From Stramenopiles sp. TOSAG23-3 (taxonomy: Eukaryota; Sar): a DNA stretch of 18,674 bases. This document shows positions 7,001 to 14,361 of this stretch, one piece after another. How positions within the stretch are numbered: position 1 is the stretch's first letter; each line of letters opens with the position of its first letter. The notes beneath the pieces are model-generated. The model did no database searches, was not told where the DNA came from, and was given only the letters and a program-made list of their open reading frames with translations. The stretch spans positions 8,130 through 26,803 of the forward strand of contig LT642267.1 in the NCBI GenBank assembly GCA_900128585.1. Direction: 5' to 3'. The position numbers were made by a program, and so were the translations under genes.

Positions 7001-9447
7001 GTTGCAAGTTTAGGGACTTTCCACGACACGGAGTACAAGTCTTTCTCGACGGCGGTCTTCCCTGTCTTGTACCACGTGCTGAGGCAGTACTGGCGAGCAC
7101 CATTGACAGCAGGATCCGTGTACGTTTGGATGTTGAGGTGGTTCAATATCAACTGGCGCAGCACAAACGGTCTGTTCAAGGTCGCAGTGCTGCTGTTGCC
7201 GCCTTCCAGCAGAAACATGCTGTCCAATTGCTCGGCTCCGTCGGGATTCCCTGCCTCCTTTGCTTTGCCAGCCAGTTGTCGCCTCGCCGATTTCGTCTCT
7301 TCGTCTTCGTCCATTATAATTGAGCTTACAATGGCGGAGCCGGTAGCAATTTCATGCCTCCGTCGCATTTTTACGCTCTGAGCCTGCAAAAGTTTCAAAA
7401 TCTGGCACTCGTCACAGTACCATGTTTTGGGGAGCTTGTGACGTTCGATGCCCATGCAATTCCCGTGGAACCAACGGTGGCAACAGTCGCAGTCCAGCAG
7501 AAACTGTTTTGTGTTCGTCGAACCGTTGCGTCCACACGGGCACGCTGTTTCTTCGCCGTCGTCTTCTGGCACACCATTTTCATTTACATTCACGGTCATT
7601 TTCGTAGGCATACTAAGGCGAAACACTTTGTGGTGCTCGATGCTGGCTTGGATTGTGCTGCACACCTTCCCTATTAAGTCTATAGCCAAGTTTCTAAACG
7701 AGCCTTCTACCGGTGCGTGCTTACGTCTCCCCGCTGGGCTGTCCCGGGGTTCGGTGCAAGGGGCGCTGATGGACGAGAGCATCGAAGTAAGTTTCCGCAG
7801 CAGTTTTTCCGCCGCGGGCCATTCAGGACGGCACACGACGCGAATCAAATCGTCTACAAAGTTCGAAAGGAACGCCCGGTACCCAGTCTCTTTATCGCTC
7901 ATGGAGCACCGTTTCACCAGCGTCCTCAGAAACGATTTTATAAATGGCTGACAAGGGTCAATTATATCTACGTGAGCGATGGCCGGTTCCGACTCCGATT
8001 CCGATTCTTCCTCGCTGTCCGAACTACCCGAGTCGCTCCCTGACGAACTGTCATGGGCGCCACTCCTGGAGCGAAAGGCTTCTATCAGCCGAGACTGCAG
8101 ATCGGCTTTCTTTCCCACCAACTTCAAGCCTTTCCCCCTCAACTCCCTTCGGAGTTCCGCTACTTTCATCTTGCCCACCGACTCCGCATACGTTTCCTCG
8201 TCCTCGCTGTCACTGTCGTCCCCGTCTGAGGAAGACGACGAAGCCCCGCCCTTGCCCGGTTTCTCTTCCGAGGACGCCCCCCCATCTTCATCCTTTGCCA
8301 CAGGGAGCAGCGGTTTCTCGGCGCAGCTATGCACCAGGTGCAAGACTAACCCAGAAATCATCATAATGTACTCCGGGGGAACAATAGTGTCCCTGTTCAC
8401 GATTACTGCTTTGGCACATTTTTGGCACGGCTCGCCCTTCGCGGACGACGACGACGCCACCGCTTTGCCGCCGCCTCCTGGCGGGATCGACTCGACATCG
8501 TTAAAAGGGCTGCGCAGCGACAAGGGCAGCGGGATCAAGGGGTACGCGCGAAGGTTTTTCTTGCTCGGCGGCAGCCGATTGACATTGGAAAAAATGTCCT
8601 CAAAAATGGTAGCACGGTGCTGGTGATAGCATTGAAATATTTTTTGGACCAGCGCAATGCTGTCCAACTGCAATAGCCGAACTGGGTTTTGTGCAGTTTT
8701 CCCGTCTGCGTTTATGCACAAGGTGTTCATGCTCAAGGCTGTCAGTTGCAAAATCACGCTATCAGTCAAGGGGACCACTTCGACTAAGGTTTGAAAGTTT
8801 TGGAGCATTTCACATACCCTCCGAGAGATTTCTTTAGCAAGGGACAGTACCTCGGAGGATGGTTTGGCAGCATCTGCAGTTCGGGAAAACCCATCAAAGG
8901 CGGGGCAGATGAGCCCGCGAAACAAGTGCTTACACAGCTGAATGATGCTTTCAATCCTAGTTTGGTGGATGATCTTCGTGTCCATATCTTTCGCCGAAAT
9001 AGCCTCGAGCGTTACCAGCCCCGCTTCTACGCCGCAAAATGCGCGAGATTTCATTGACGCTGCGGAATTGAACCCGCTGGGATAAAATGGTGTGTTTACC
9101 GTCTGTTCGATGCAAGCGTCCAACGCTGGCATCAAGCCACACATGAGCCCGTCCGGAAGGAACCGGACCCGACTTTCATCGCACACTATTCTCAGTTCTG
9201 TCCCCAACCTGGATAACTGCGCGAGGGTGACGCCTGTGCTATTGAACGATTCGTCAGCCTTCTTTCTTTTCTTCTTGGGCACATCCTTGTTTATCTTCGC
9301 TGGTGGTACGTTCTCGGCAACGGTGTGTAGCGCACTCCACTCCGCGTCGGCGCGGTTGGTCTTGGATTCGTAAGCTTTGAACGCCTCGCTGATTTCGTTT
9401 GCGACGTTTTCAAGGCGACCAATAGAGTTCACCGACAAACGCGACAT
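4012..9447 (-). CDS. SCC2: SCC2/NIPBL cohesin-loading factor with SAP motif and PHD finger
   Basis: A single 1811-residue open frame. A basic PKKKRKK stretch (57-63) looks like a nuclear localisation signal. An acidic Ser-rich tract (about 391-420) precedes a SAP-type motif at about 425-460 (KMKVAELRRELRGKGL, then GKKADLQSRLIEAF), and a second Ser/Glu tract follows. A complete C4HC3 PHD finger spans 636-681 (C636, C638, C653, C656, H661, C664, C678, C681, with WFHG and WYC). HEAT repeats begin near 860 with the SCC2-typical RARTMKAISTIVDSNPDLI and STAVREAVVVLIGKYV. The C-terminus has LRQGLMNPLPFIVPLEVL, and SKIQKY at 1702 as in NIPBL. SCC2 with its partner SCC4/MAU2 loads cohesin onto chromatin. 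Plant SCC2 also carries a PHD finger; the SAP motif is not one I know in this family. Basic clusters at 1773-1777 and 1794-1797 close the protein. The leader reads AGGAAACAATG. Confidence 0.93.
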   Translation of the reverse strand: MSRLSVNSIGRLENVANEISEAFKAYESKTNRADAEWSALHTVAENVPPAKINKDVPKKKRKKADESFNSTGVTLAQLSRLGTELRIVCDESRVRFLPDGLMCGLMPALDACIEQTVNTPFYPSGFNSAASMKSRAFCGVEAGLVTLEAISAKDMDTKIIHQTRIESIIQLCKHLFRGLICPAFDGFSRTADAAKPSSEVLSLAKEISRRVCEMLQNFQTLVEVVPLTDSVILQLTALSMNTLCINADGKTAQNPVRLLQLDSIALVQKIFQCYHQHRATIFEDIFSNVNRLPPSKKNLRAYPLIPLPLSLRSPFNDVESIPPGGGGKAVASSSSAKGEPCQKCAKAVIVNRDTIVPPEYIMMISGLVLHLVHSCAEKPLLPVAKDEDGGASSEEKPGKGGASSSSSDGDDSDSEDEETYAESVGKMKVAELRRELRGKGLKLVGKKADLQSRLIEAFRSRSGAHDSSSGSDSGSSDSEEESESESEPAIAHVDIIDPCQPFIKSFLRTLVKRCSMSDKETGYRAFLSNFVDDLIRVVCRPEWPAAEKLLRKLTSMLSSISAPCTEPRDSPAGRRKHAPVEGSFRNLAIDLIGKVCSTIQASIEHHKVFRLSMPTKMTVNVNENGVPEDDGEETACPCGRNGSTNTKQFLLDCDCCHRWFHGNCMGIERHKLPKTWYCDECQILKLLQAQSVKMRRRHEIATGSAIVSSIIMDEDEETKSARRQLAGKAKEAGNPDGAEQLDSMFLLEGGNSSTATLNRPFVLRQLILNHLNIQTYTDPAVNGARQYCLSTWYKTGKTAVEKDLYSVSWKVPKLATVREETPQLSQRANAHAALELVCEKPLFKNVGKLLDHMLKCSRDNSSSFRARTMKAISTIVDSNPDLIGDERFQMTINARFTDLSTAVREAVVVLIGKYVIRRRKYALAYHDNIVNRVRDKGVNVRKHAIRILKSILLDLKEYPRRTDITLVLSEKMNQIVELDSVKVIITDIFKELWFASAGLESISGTLAGTEFAKTTAHEIVNFVARVPSSSLEWMVNMIRASLNDKTYNNGKDRSAERALIREHLLATVAAMVDGLVHLTEENLNVFGNLFKDDMAAMVIRQAIFASLRVFAMADPSLLLPHTPVFCVYLKGDDEQDTVANNRIKSETAIILAKLLPTWNDCDRGVMKSLQEDLQNIMYRSPTVTSISGAKCWSALLCNKNCDHHLIGQTLQAFYSVLWTYRKETSLQTASFGIKGSIHRSLFQLGLLCQAYDFDMGLSPQSASTVSAPSSVSSGFATPPRRSLSPVGDYADLLPVEFGGGDLVPGHVNEQILSMYMHYLSDGCAQGGKYLARAIAGLGCLFVRRPKYMLRTGPHELISRSLTSSDADVRRVILSTLCRILQEEESKIEEAHRIAVSNRQTANFAAQVYGDQDAESSIASAVIQVHQSKFRELLLDSDANVRYSCVNLILTLLRQGLMNPLPFIVPLEVLVSDDDTTTSRLAYRAVMTIAEKAPHHVSGKFIDALSASFDFKVKYFSSTVAVTDESALDDSYTGFLSIFSRLYVSAIQPSNRFTHKFLDASLGIFRPLLHLIEKGSKPTAFSSSLSPSRYQDGASGDDSEDECEAMTNRRKEIPSARKLSYIAETLASLPYSSEEEPLFLIHSIDRMLCIHGTNTIDRANSVMRRKRSTHDRNFDIIFSGMYGLMVLFELRKHLKRVYQLPASKIQKYEPKKLSRHEITPLSKAINHYKPKFRDAKELAPTEKAKHRKITSMIGALSKVVFDVENNDKGSGNSKKRKRSGSEISPATSPVRSTLKRARAVSLEEALLGDVVV

Positions 9448-9480
9448 TGTTTCCTACTTTGATGCAACTGTCTGTCGGGC

Positions 9481-9500
9481 AAACTATATATATATACATG
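9481..9500 (-). promoter_or_regulatory. TATA-like element upstream of SCC2
   Basis: An alternating TA run lies about 40 bp upstream of the SCC2 ATG. It could be a TATA-type core promoter element, but spacers here are AT-rich, so chance is quite possible. Confidence 0.3.
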
Positions 9501-9600
9501 CAGTTAAACAATTCACTGTCTTTCTCTTTTTTCTTCTGAATCATTCTTTCTCTCCCTTCTTTCCTTTCTTTGTCAGTTTTTGAATATTTAATATATAAAA

Positions 9601-9726
9601 TCTCCTTCCTTCTTTCCTTCCTTCCTTCCTTCCTTTTTTCCTTCCTTCTTTCCTTCCTTCCTTCTTTCTCTCTTTCTTCTTTCTTCCTTCTTCTTTCTTT
9701 CTTCTTTCTTCCTTCTTCTTTCTTCC
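9601..9726. repeat. 126-bp uninterrupted polypyrimidine tract (TTCC/TTTC)
   Basis: Every base from 9601 to 9726 on the plus strand is C or T. TTCC units dominate the left half and TTTC/TTC units the right half. It lies about 155-280 bp upstream of the SCC2 start, so the SCC2 sense strand is all-purine here. A second, interrupted pyrimidine-rich stretch lies at about 9519-9575. Confidence 0.95.
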
Positions 9727-9742
9727 GATTGATTGATTGATT
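9727..9742. repeat. (GATT)4 tetranucleotide repeat
   Basis: Four GATT-type units directly abut the right end of the pyrimidine tract, followed by ATGATATGATGATG. AT-rich DNA then continues to about 9985 with no credible gene. Confidence 0.8.
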
Positions 9743-9986
9743 CATGATATGATGATGTTATTTAATAGAAGAAGAAGAAGGCGCGCGGAAGGAAGAATTT
9801 ATAATGTTTATATTATCTACTATGTACCTGTTATTTATATTTATGATTTGATGAAATTGATATCTCTTTGCTATTCTTATGTTTTGTGTGCGTTTGCCGC
9901 GTAGAATTTACAGGATACGTATATACTTATAGGAGATCATTATGTATTCTAAAGAAGAAAGTAATCCTATATATTAATAATACACC

Positions 9987-10295
9987 GAAGGAAAAAAAGA
10001 AGAAAGAAGAAGTAAAGAAAGAAGAAGTAAAGAAAGAAGAAGAAGAAAAAAAGAAGAATGAAGAAGAAAAAGAAGAAAAAGAAGAAAGAAGAAAGAAGAA
10101 GAAAGAAGAAGAAAGAAGAAGAAAAAGAAGAAGAAGAAAGAGAAGAAAGAAGAAAGAAGAAAGAAGAAAGAAGAAAGAAGAAAGAAGAAAGAAGAAAGAA
10201 GAAGAAGAAAGAAGAAAGAAAGAAGAAGGAAGAAGAGAAGAAGAAGAAGAAAAAAAGAAAGAAGAAGAAGAAGAAGAAAGAAGAAGAAGAAAAAA
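9987..10295. repeat. Polypurine region with a 236-bp uninterrupted purine run
   Basis: Purines from 9987 are broken only by T at 10013, 10028 and 10059. From 10060 to 10295 all 236 bases are A or G. The middle (about 10141-10201) is a regular heptamer array of GAAGAAA; the flanks are GAA, GAAA and GAAAAA mixtures. It is the longest pure tract in the window and lies about 285 bp upstream of the OMPDC-OPRT start. Repetitive Lys/Glu/Arg or Phe/Ser translations of it are artefacts. Confidence 0.95.
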
Positions 10296-10343
10296 CAAAA
10301 AAAATATGGCACAATATTTTTTTTATAAAATACAATAAATAGA

Positions 10344-10388
10344 TTCTTCTTCTCTTCTTCTTCTTCTTCTTCTTCTTCTTCTCTCTCT
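10344..10388. repeat. 45-bp polypyrimidine tract, inverted partner of the 236-bp purine run
   Basis: A TTC/CT run on the plus strand, 48 bp right of the purine run and about 190 bp upstream of the OMPDC-OPRT ATG. The TTC units are complementary to GAA units in the neighbouring tract, so a fold-back is possible. Confidence 0.9.
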
Positions 10389-10578
10389 GAAATCAATTTT
10401 TATTATACACACTTCTTAGTAATTTTCTAAAGAAAGTAAACAAAACAAAATAATGAAGGAAACTCAACTATTGGTGAATTTGGTTTAGGTGTTTACATCA
10501 TTTTTTAATTAACGAAATTAATCATACAGTTTAGTGTGTTTTATTCTCGAGAGTAAGAAATATTTAAAGTGAACGACG

Positions 10579-12096
10579 ATGGCGAGTAATACGGCAGCGG
10601 AAAGTAAACTTTCGTTTTTTGACAGGTTGGAGGCACGCGTGAACACAGTTAACTCACTACTTTGCGTTGGGCTAGATCCACACCGTGCCGACCTGGAAAA
10701 GCTCGGTGACGTGTCTGCGAACGGTGCCTTTACCTTTTGTGCGAGCTTGGTCGACAAAACAAAGCACATCGCTGTCTCGTACAAGCCGAACGGGGCGTTT
10801 TTTGAGGCATTTGGAGCGGACGGAATAGCCGCCCTGGAAAAATTGATTAGCTACGTGCCGGACGATATCCCAGTCCTGCTGGATATAAAGCGTGGGGACA
10901 TCGGTTCCACGGCTGTGGCGTACGCCGACGCGGCCTACAACTCTGCAAAGGCCGACGCCGTTACTCTTAGCCCTTACATGGGGTCGGAATCGATCTCGCC
11001 GTTCATCAAAAACCCCGAAAAGGGGGCGTTCGTCATTTGCAAAACGTCCAACCCTAGCTCGAACGAGCTGCAAACCTTGAAGATTGAGGGAGGGAACGGG
11101 GCGGCGTTGTTCGAGAAAGTAGCAGGACTTTGTGAGTCGTGGAACACCAACAACAACGTCGGGGTCGTCGTTGGGGCTACCGACGTGGACGCGCTGAAGC
11201 GGGTCCGTGCCGCCGCCCCGGGGCTGTGGATTCTTGCGCCAGGAATCGGGGCGCAAGGGGGGAACCTGGACGAGGCCGTTGCCGGCGGCCTCCGCCAAGA
11301 CGGCATGGGCCTGTTGGTCCCCGTCTCGCGCGGAATCTCTCGTGCGGAGGACCCAGGGAAAGCTGCGGAAAGCCTCGTGGCGAACATCAACGAGGCAAGG
11401 GCAAGGGCGCGCGCAGACAATAGTGGCGGCGGAGAAAGTGGGCTGAAGAAGTACCAGGAAGAATTTATAGAATTTGCCCTCGATGCGGGCGTCTTAAAGT
11501 TCGGCGAGTTCACGTTGAAATCCGGTAGGCTTAGCCCGTACTTTTTCAACGCAGGCCTGTTCAATTCGGGGAAATCGTTAAAGCTTGTGGGCCAGTTCTA
11601 CGCGAAGGCCATTGTGGACAGTGGGGTGGAGTTCGATGTTTTGTTTGGCCCGGCGTACAAAGGCATCACGTTGGCGAGCACGGTCGCCATCGCTCTTACG
11701 GAGTTTGGCCTCGACGTTCCCTTCGCTTACAACCGAAAAGAAAAGAAGGACCACGGCGAGGGAGGCCAGCTAGTTGGCGCCAAAATCGAGGGGAAACGTG
11801 TGCTCATCATCGACGACGTCATCACCGCCGGGACGGCCATACGAGAGGCCATGGGGATGCTGAAGGCGGCCGGTGCCATTGCAGCAGGGGTCATAATTGC
11901 GCTCGATCGCCAGGAGAAAGTAAAGGATACCAGCACCACGTCTGCCATCCAAAGCGTCCAAGAAGAGTTTGGCATACCCGTGAACTTCGTGGTCGGTCTA
12001 GACCACCTGTTGTCGTTTGCGAAGAACAATAAGAAAGTGGAAAGCCACCTGGCAATGATCGAGGCGTACCGTGAAAAGTACGGCATCCGGTACTGA
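10579..12096 (+). CDS. UMPS: Bifunctional UMP synthase, OMPDC-OPRT order
   Basis: A complete 505-residue enzyme carrying out the last two steps of UMP synthesis. Residues 1 to about 275 are orotidine-5'-phosphate decarboxylase, with [10 protein letters not shown] (67-76) and the catalytic D-x-K-x-x-D set in [10 protein letters not shown] (D102, K104, D107). KTSNPSS and the phosphate-binding PGIGAQGG (221-228) and R251 follow. The decarboxylase resembles the bacterial/cyanobacterial PyrF type more than the animal domain. A Ser/Gly linker (about 281-288) leads to orotate phosphoribosyltransferase (about 291-505), with GPAYKGI (357-363), the lysine-rich loop [13 protein letters not shown] (384-396) and the PRPP motif [11 protein letters not shown] (410-420). 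OMPDC-first fusions are reported from stramenopiles, kinetoplastids and some cyanobacteria. The C-terminus GIRY is not a peroxisomal PTS1 and no PTS2 is visible, so a cytosolic enzyme is expected, unlike the glycosomal kinetoplastid one. The start is set by the beginning of OMPDC homology about ten residues in. Confidence 0.97.
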   Translation: MASNTAAESKLSFFDRLEARVNTVNSLLCVGLDPHRADLEKLGDVSANGAFTFCASLVDKTKHIAVSYKPNGAFFEAFGADGIAALEKLISYVPDDIPVLLDIKRGDIGSTAVAYADAAYNSAKADAVTLSPYMGSESISPFIKNPEKGAFVICKTSNPSSNELQTLKIEGGNGAALFEKVAGLCESWNTNNNVGVVVGATDVDALKRVRAAAPGLWILAPGIGAQGGNLDEAVAGGLRQDGMGLLVPVSRGISRAEDPGKAAESLVANINEARARARADNSGGGESGLKKYQEEFIEFALDAGVLKFGEFTLKSGRLSPYFFNAGLFNSGKSLKLVGQFYAKAIVDSGVEFDVLFGPAYKGITLASTVAIALTEFGLDVPFAYNRKEKKDHGEGGQLVGAKIEGKRVLIIDDVITAGTAIREAMGMLKAAGAIAAGVIIALDRQEKVKDTSTTSAIQSVQEEFGIPVNFVVGLDHLLSFAKNNKKVESHLAMIEAYREKYGIRY

Positions 12097-12465
12097 ACCC
12101 TAGGGCTGCACAGGTTACAAAAAATACATATTTTGGTTTTTAAAAAAGGCAAAAGCAACGAGTAAAAGTGTAAGTTTTTTTTTTAAACTTATCAATCAAT
12201 CCTAAAATTACGCGCACGGAACCGGGCACGATCTTTGCCCGATTCCACCCATACTCACTGTTTCCATATACCCCGCGCAAGCTCGTCCAAAGTGTTCTCC
12301 AGGTGCTGTGGCCTTCACCATTCCTCTGGTCGTCAAAAAGAGCGATGCGCACGGGTTCGTACTCTCCTCCTTACTTCTTCCATTTTTACGTCCCGTTCCG
12401 TTCTCGCTGCAGGCCAGCAAAGCGAATGCAAGCGGTGCGCCCTCGGCGAACAGTCACTCTTTTTC
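12097..12465 (-). other. Convergent spacer with a GC-rich, partly open segment downstream of G3BP
   Basis: The first 90 bp after the UMPS stop are AT-rich. From about 12185 to 12465 the composition is like coding DNA. On the minus strand one frame is open from about 12384 to 12140 (its middle reads VRIALFDDQRNGEGHSTW), and a second from about 12420 to 12208 (with ENGTGRKNGRSKEE). Neither has a convincing start. The segment may be 3' UTR of the G3BP-like gene, an alternative last exon (a GTGAG donor at 12469 and CTGCAG acceptor ending at 12407 would join the second frame in phase), or a gene relic. I cannot choose between these. Confidence 0.35.
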
Positions 12466-13704
12466 TCACTTGCGCGGGCCGGCGGCGCCCTCCCGTCTGC
12501 CCTTGCCGCTGTCGCGTCTATCCTTGCCGCCGCGGTTACGTCGCTGGGCGCCCCCCTTCCCTTTGCCTCCGCCTTTGGGCTTTTGGTATTGAACGCTTTG
12601 TTTGGCAGCTTCCATCTCCAGATCTGCCCCTTTGAAACTCATTCCGCCTCGGGTCTGCTCTAGCACTTTGTCCACGGTCTTGGGGGAGGTGAAGGTGACG
12701 TAGCCAGTGGCAAACTCCTTGTTGGGCTTGCGCTTGATTTCGACCTTTTCGACCTTGCCGAACTTCTTGAAAGCGGTCTTGAATTCCTCCTCGGTGGTGT
12801 CCGAGACAACATTTTTCACGAAGAGAACGAACACGCCGCTAGGCTGCTTCGCTGCCGGCTTGGCGGGTTCTTTTCCATTCCCAGGCTTCCCCGGTTTGCG
12901 GTCTTTGCGGCCCACTGGCCCGGCGCCGTTGGCTTCGGTCGCCGCGGCATTCTCCGGCGGTTTGGCGGCTTTGGGGCGCACTTCCTTGAATTTTCCGTCT
13001 CCGGCATTCCCGGCAACGCCCGCCCAGGAGGACTTCACTGGGGCGCCCGCCGGGGCCGCGGGGGCTTTCTGCTCCGCCTTTGGGGCAGGCTTCGCGGCCT
13101 TGGCCGCCTCCTGCTTCGGCGCGGCGGCGCTTTTCGCGGTCTTCGCCACCGGCGCCTTCGACTCTTTGGCTGGGGGCGCCTTGGGGGCCTTGGCGGCCGC
13201 GGGGGCGGCCTTGACAACAGCAGGGGCCGCGGGGGCCTGGACCGGCTCTTTCGCGGGGGCCTCCACTGCGGCAGGGGCGGGCGAGCTGTTGGCGCTCACG
13301 GCGAGCATCGCGTTCCGGCAGTAGTAGGACCGGTTCTGCTTCTTCAAGACGAAGGATTGCGAGAAGTTTCGCAGTTCCGAGTCGTTGAAGCCAATACGTC
13401 CCGTCACCAAGACAAGAATCCCACTGTTGTCCATGGGGGTGGCCATGACTTCCGAGTTGTTCTCCAGGTCCAACGCGGTGAATTTGTTCTTCCCCAGGAA
13501 TCGCGCCAATTCCTTGGCAACGCCTTCCTTTCCGGACGCCTCGAACCTGTCGTCGTTGCATACGAAGTTGATGGACGAGTCGCGCCCGAAATAAGACGAT
13601 AGCTTTTCCGCCCTCTCCTTCTGCAGAAAGCACGTGTTATAATACCGCGAAGCGAATTTGAAGCCAATCTTTTTGCAGTCCTCCGCAGAAATTAACTCCG
13701 ACAT
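12466..13704 (-). CDS. G3BP: G3BP/Rasputin-like NTF2-domain and RRM RNA-binding protein
   Basis: A complete 412-residue frame with the three-part G3BP architecture. Residues 1 to about 135 form an NTF2-like domain, with FASRYYNTCFLQKERAEKLSSYF and a closing SQSFVLKKQNRSYYCRNAML strand. Residues about 136-290 are an Ala/Pro/Lys-rich linker containing SSWAGVAG (225-232), comparable to the SWASV motif of animal G3BP. An RRM follows at about 290-367, with RNP2-like VFVLFVKNV and RNP1-like FATGYVTF (331-338). The tail (about 376-412) is Gly/Arg/Lys-rich with RGG-like elements. G3BP proteins dimerise through NTF2, bind mRNA and nucleate stress granules in animals; the role here is inferred. The linker resembles histone-H1-like AKP repeats. 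The leader reads CAGGAAACATG. Strong assignment to the NTF2+RRM class, moderate for orthology to G3BP. Confidence 0.87.
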   Translation of the reverse strand: MSELISAEDCKKIGFKFASRYYNTCFLQKERAEKLSSYFGRDSSINFVCNDDRFEASGKEGVAKELARFLGKNKFTALDLENNSEVMATPMDNSGILVLVTGRIGFNDSELRNFSQSFVLKKQNRSYYCRNAMLAVSANSSPAPAAVEAPAKEPVQAPAAPAVVKAAPAAAKAPKAPPAKESKAPVAKTAKSAAAPKQEAAKAAKPAPKAEQKAPAAPAGAPVKSSWAGVAGNAGDGKFKEVRPKAAKPPENAAATEANGAGPVGRKDRKPGKPGNGKEPAKPAAKQPSGVFVLFVKNVVSDTTEEEFKTAFKKFGKVEKVEIKRKPNKEFATGYVTFTSPKTVDKVLEQTRGGMSFKGADLEMEAAKQSVQYQKPKGGGKGKGGAQRRNRGGKDRRDSGKGRREGAAGPRK

Positions 13705-14088
13705 GTTTCCTGTTGTTGTTGTTCACGGTTTTCTATAATACACTGTCGTTACAACTTATACAATAAAAATTTACAGGTGCCGTCCCTATTTACGAAACAC
13801 TTAGAGCCTTCTTAACCAAAGTTAGACAAAAGTTGAAAAGCAAAGGGTGTCCAGACTCGCTGTGTAGTTTATTTCCGTTGTTGGCGTTGCCGTCCTGGTA
13901 TATAAATTTATAAACGAAGACAAAAAAGAATGAACTGAAACTTGTTTTGTACTACAAAAATAAAAAAAGCAAGGTGGCGTTCGTTTTAAACTTCAAACCC
14001 ATTCACCGTTGGCCAACTCGTCCCTTTTTTTATTTCATAATTCGGTATAGAAAGACAGGACCTTTACTTTGTGACTCTTTGGAATATC
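13705..14088. other. G3BP 5' flank, no gene seen
   Basis: AT-rich upstream region of the minus-strand G3BP-like gene. A TATAAG on the minus strand near 13755-13760 lies about 50 bp before the ATG and could be a core promoter element. No credible reading frame is visible. Confidence 0.5.
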
Positions 14089-14361
14089 GAAGAAGAAGAA
14101 GAAGAAGAAGGAGGAGGGAAAGAAGAAGGGATGAAGAAGAAAGAAAGAAAAAAAGAAAGAAAGAAAGAAGAAGAAGAAAAAAAAGAAGAAGAAGAAGAAG
14201 AAGAAGAAGAAAGAAAGAAAGAAAGAAAGAGAAGTCAAAGAAAGAAAGAAAGAAAGAAAGAGATAGAAGTCAAAGAAAGAAAGAGAAGTCAAAGAAAGAA
14301 AGAAAGAAAGAAAGAGAAGTCAAAGAAAGAAAGAAAGAAAGAAAGAAAAAAGAACGGACGG
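14089..14361. repeat. GAA/GAAA polypurine tract with GAAGTCAAAG interspersions
   Basis: Pure purine runs at 14089-14131 and 14133-14234 are followed by GAAA repeats. These are interrupted by four copies of GAAGTCAAAGAAAG starting at 14231, 14266, 14285 and 14316, and the tract ends in ACGGACGG. It lies about 385 bp upstream of the G3BP-like start. Charged-residue translations of it are not genes. Confidence 0.93.

Noticed and set aside
4012-9447. Many plus-strand frames of 60-215 codons inside the SCC2 gene
   Set aside because: They are shadows of one continuous 1811-codon frame with recognisable SCC2 features throughout.
9868-10396. Several overlapping Lys/Glu-rich and Phe-rich open frames
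   Set aside because: Purine tracts lack stop codons in several frames, so long frames appear without any coding meaning.
12235-13324. Plus-strand open frames of up to 205 codons antisense to the G3BP-like gene
   Set aside because: The minus strand encodes clear NTF2 and RRM domains; the antisense frames are Ala/Gly-rich mirrors of the A/P/K linker.
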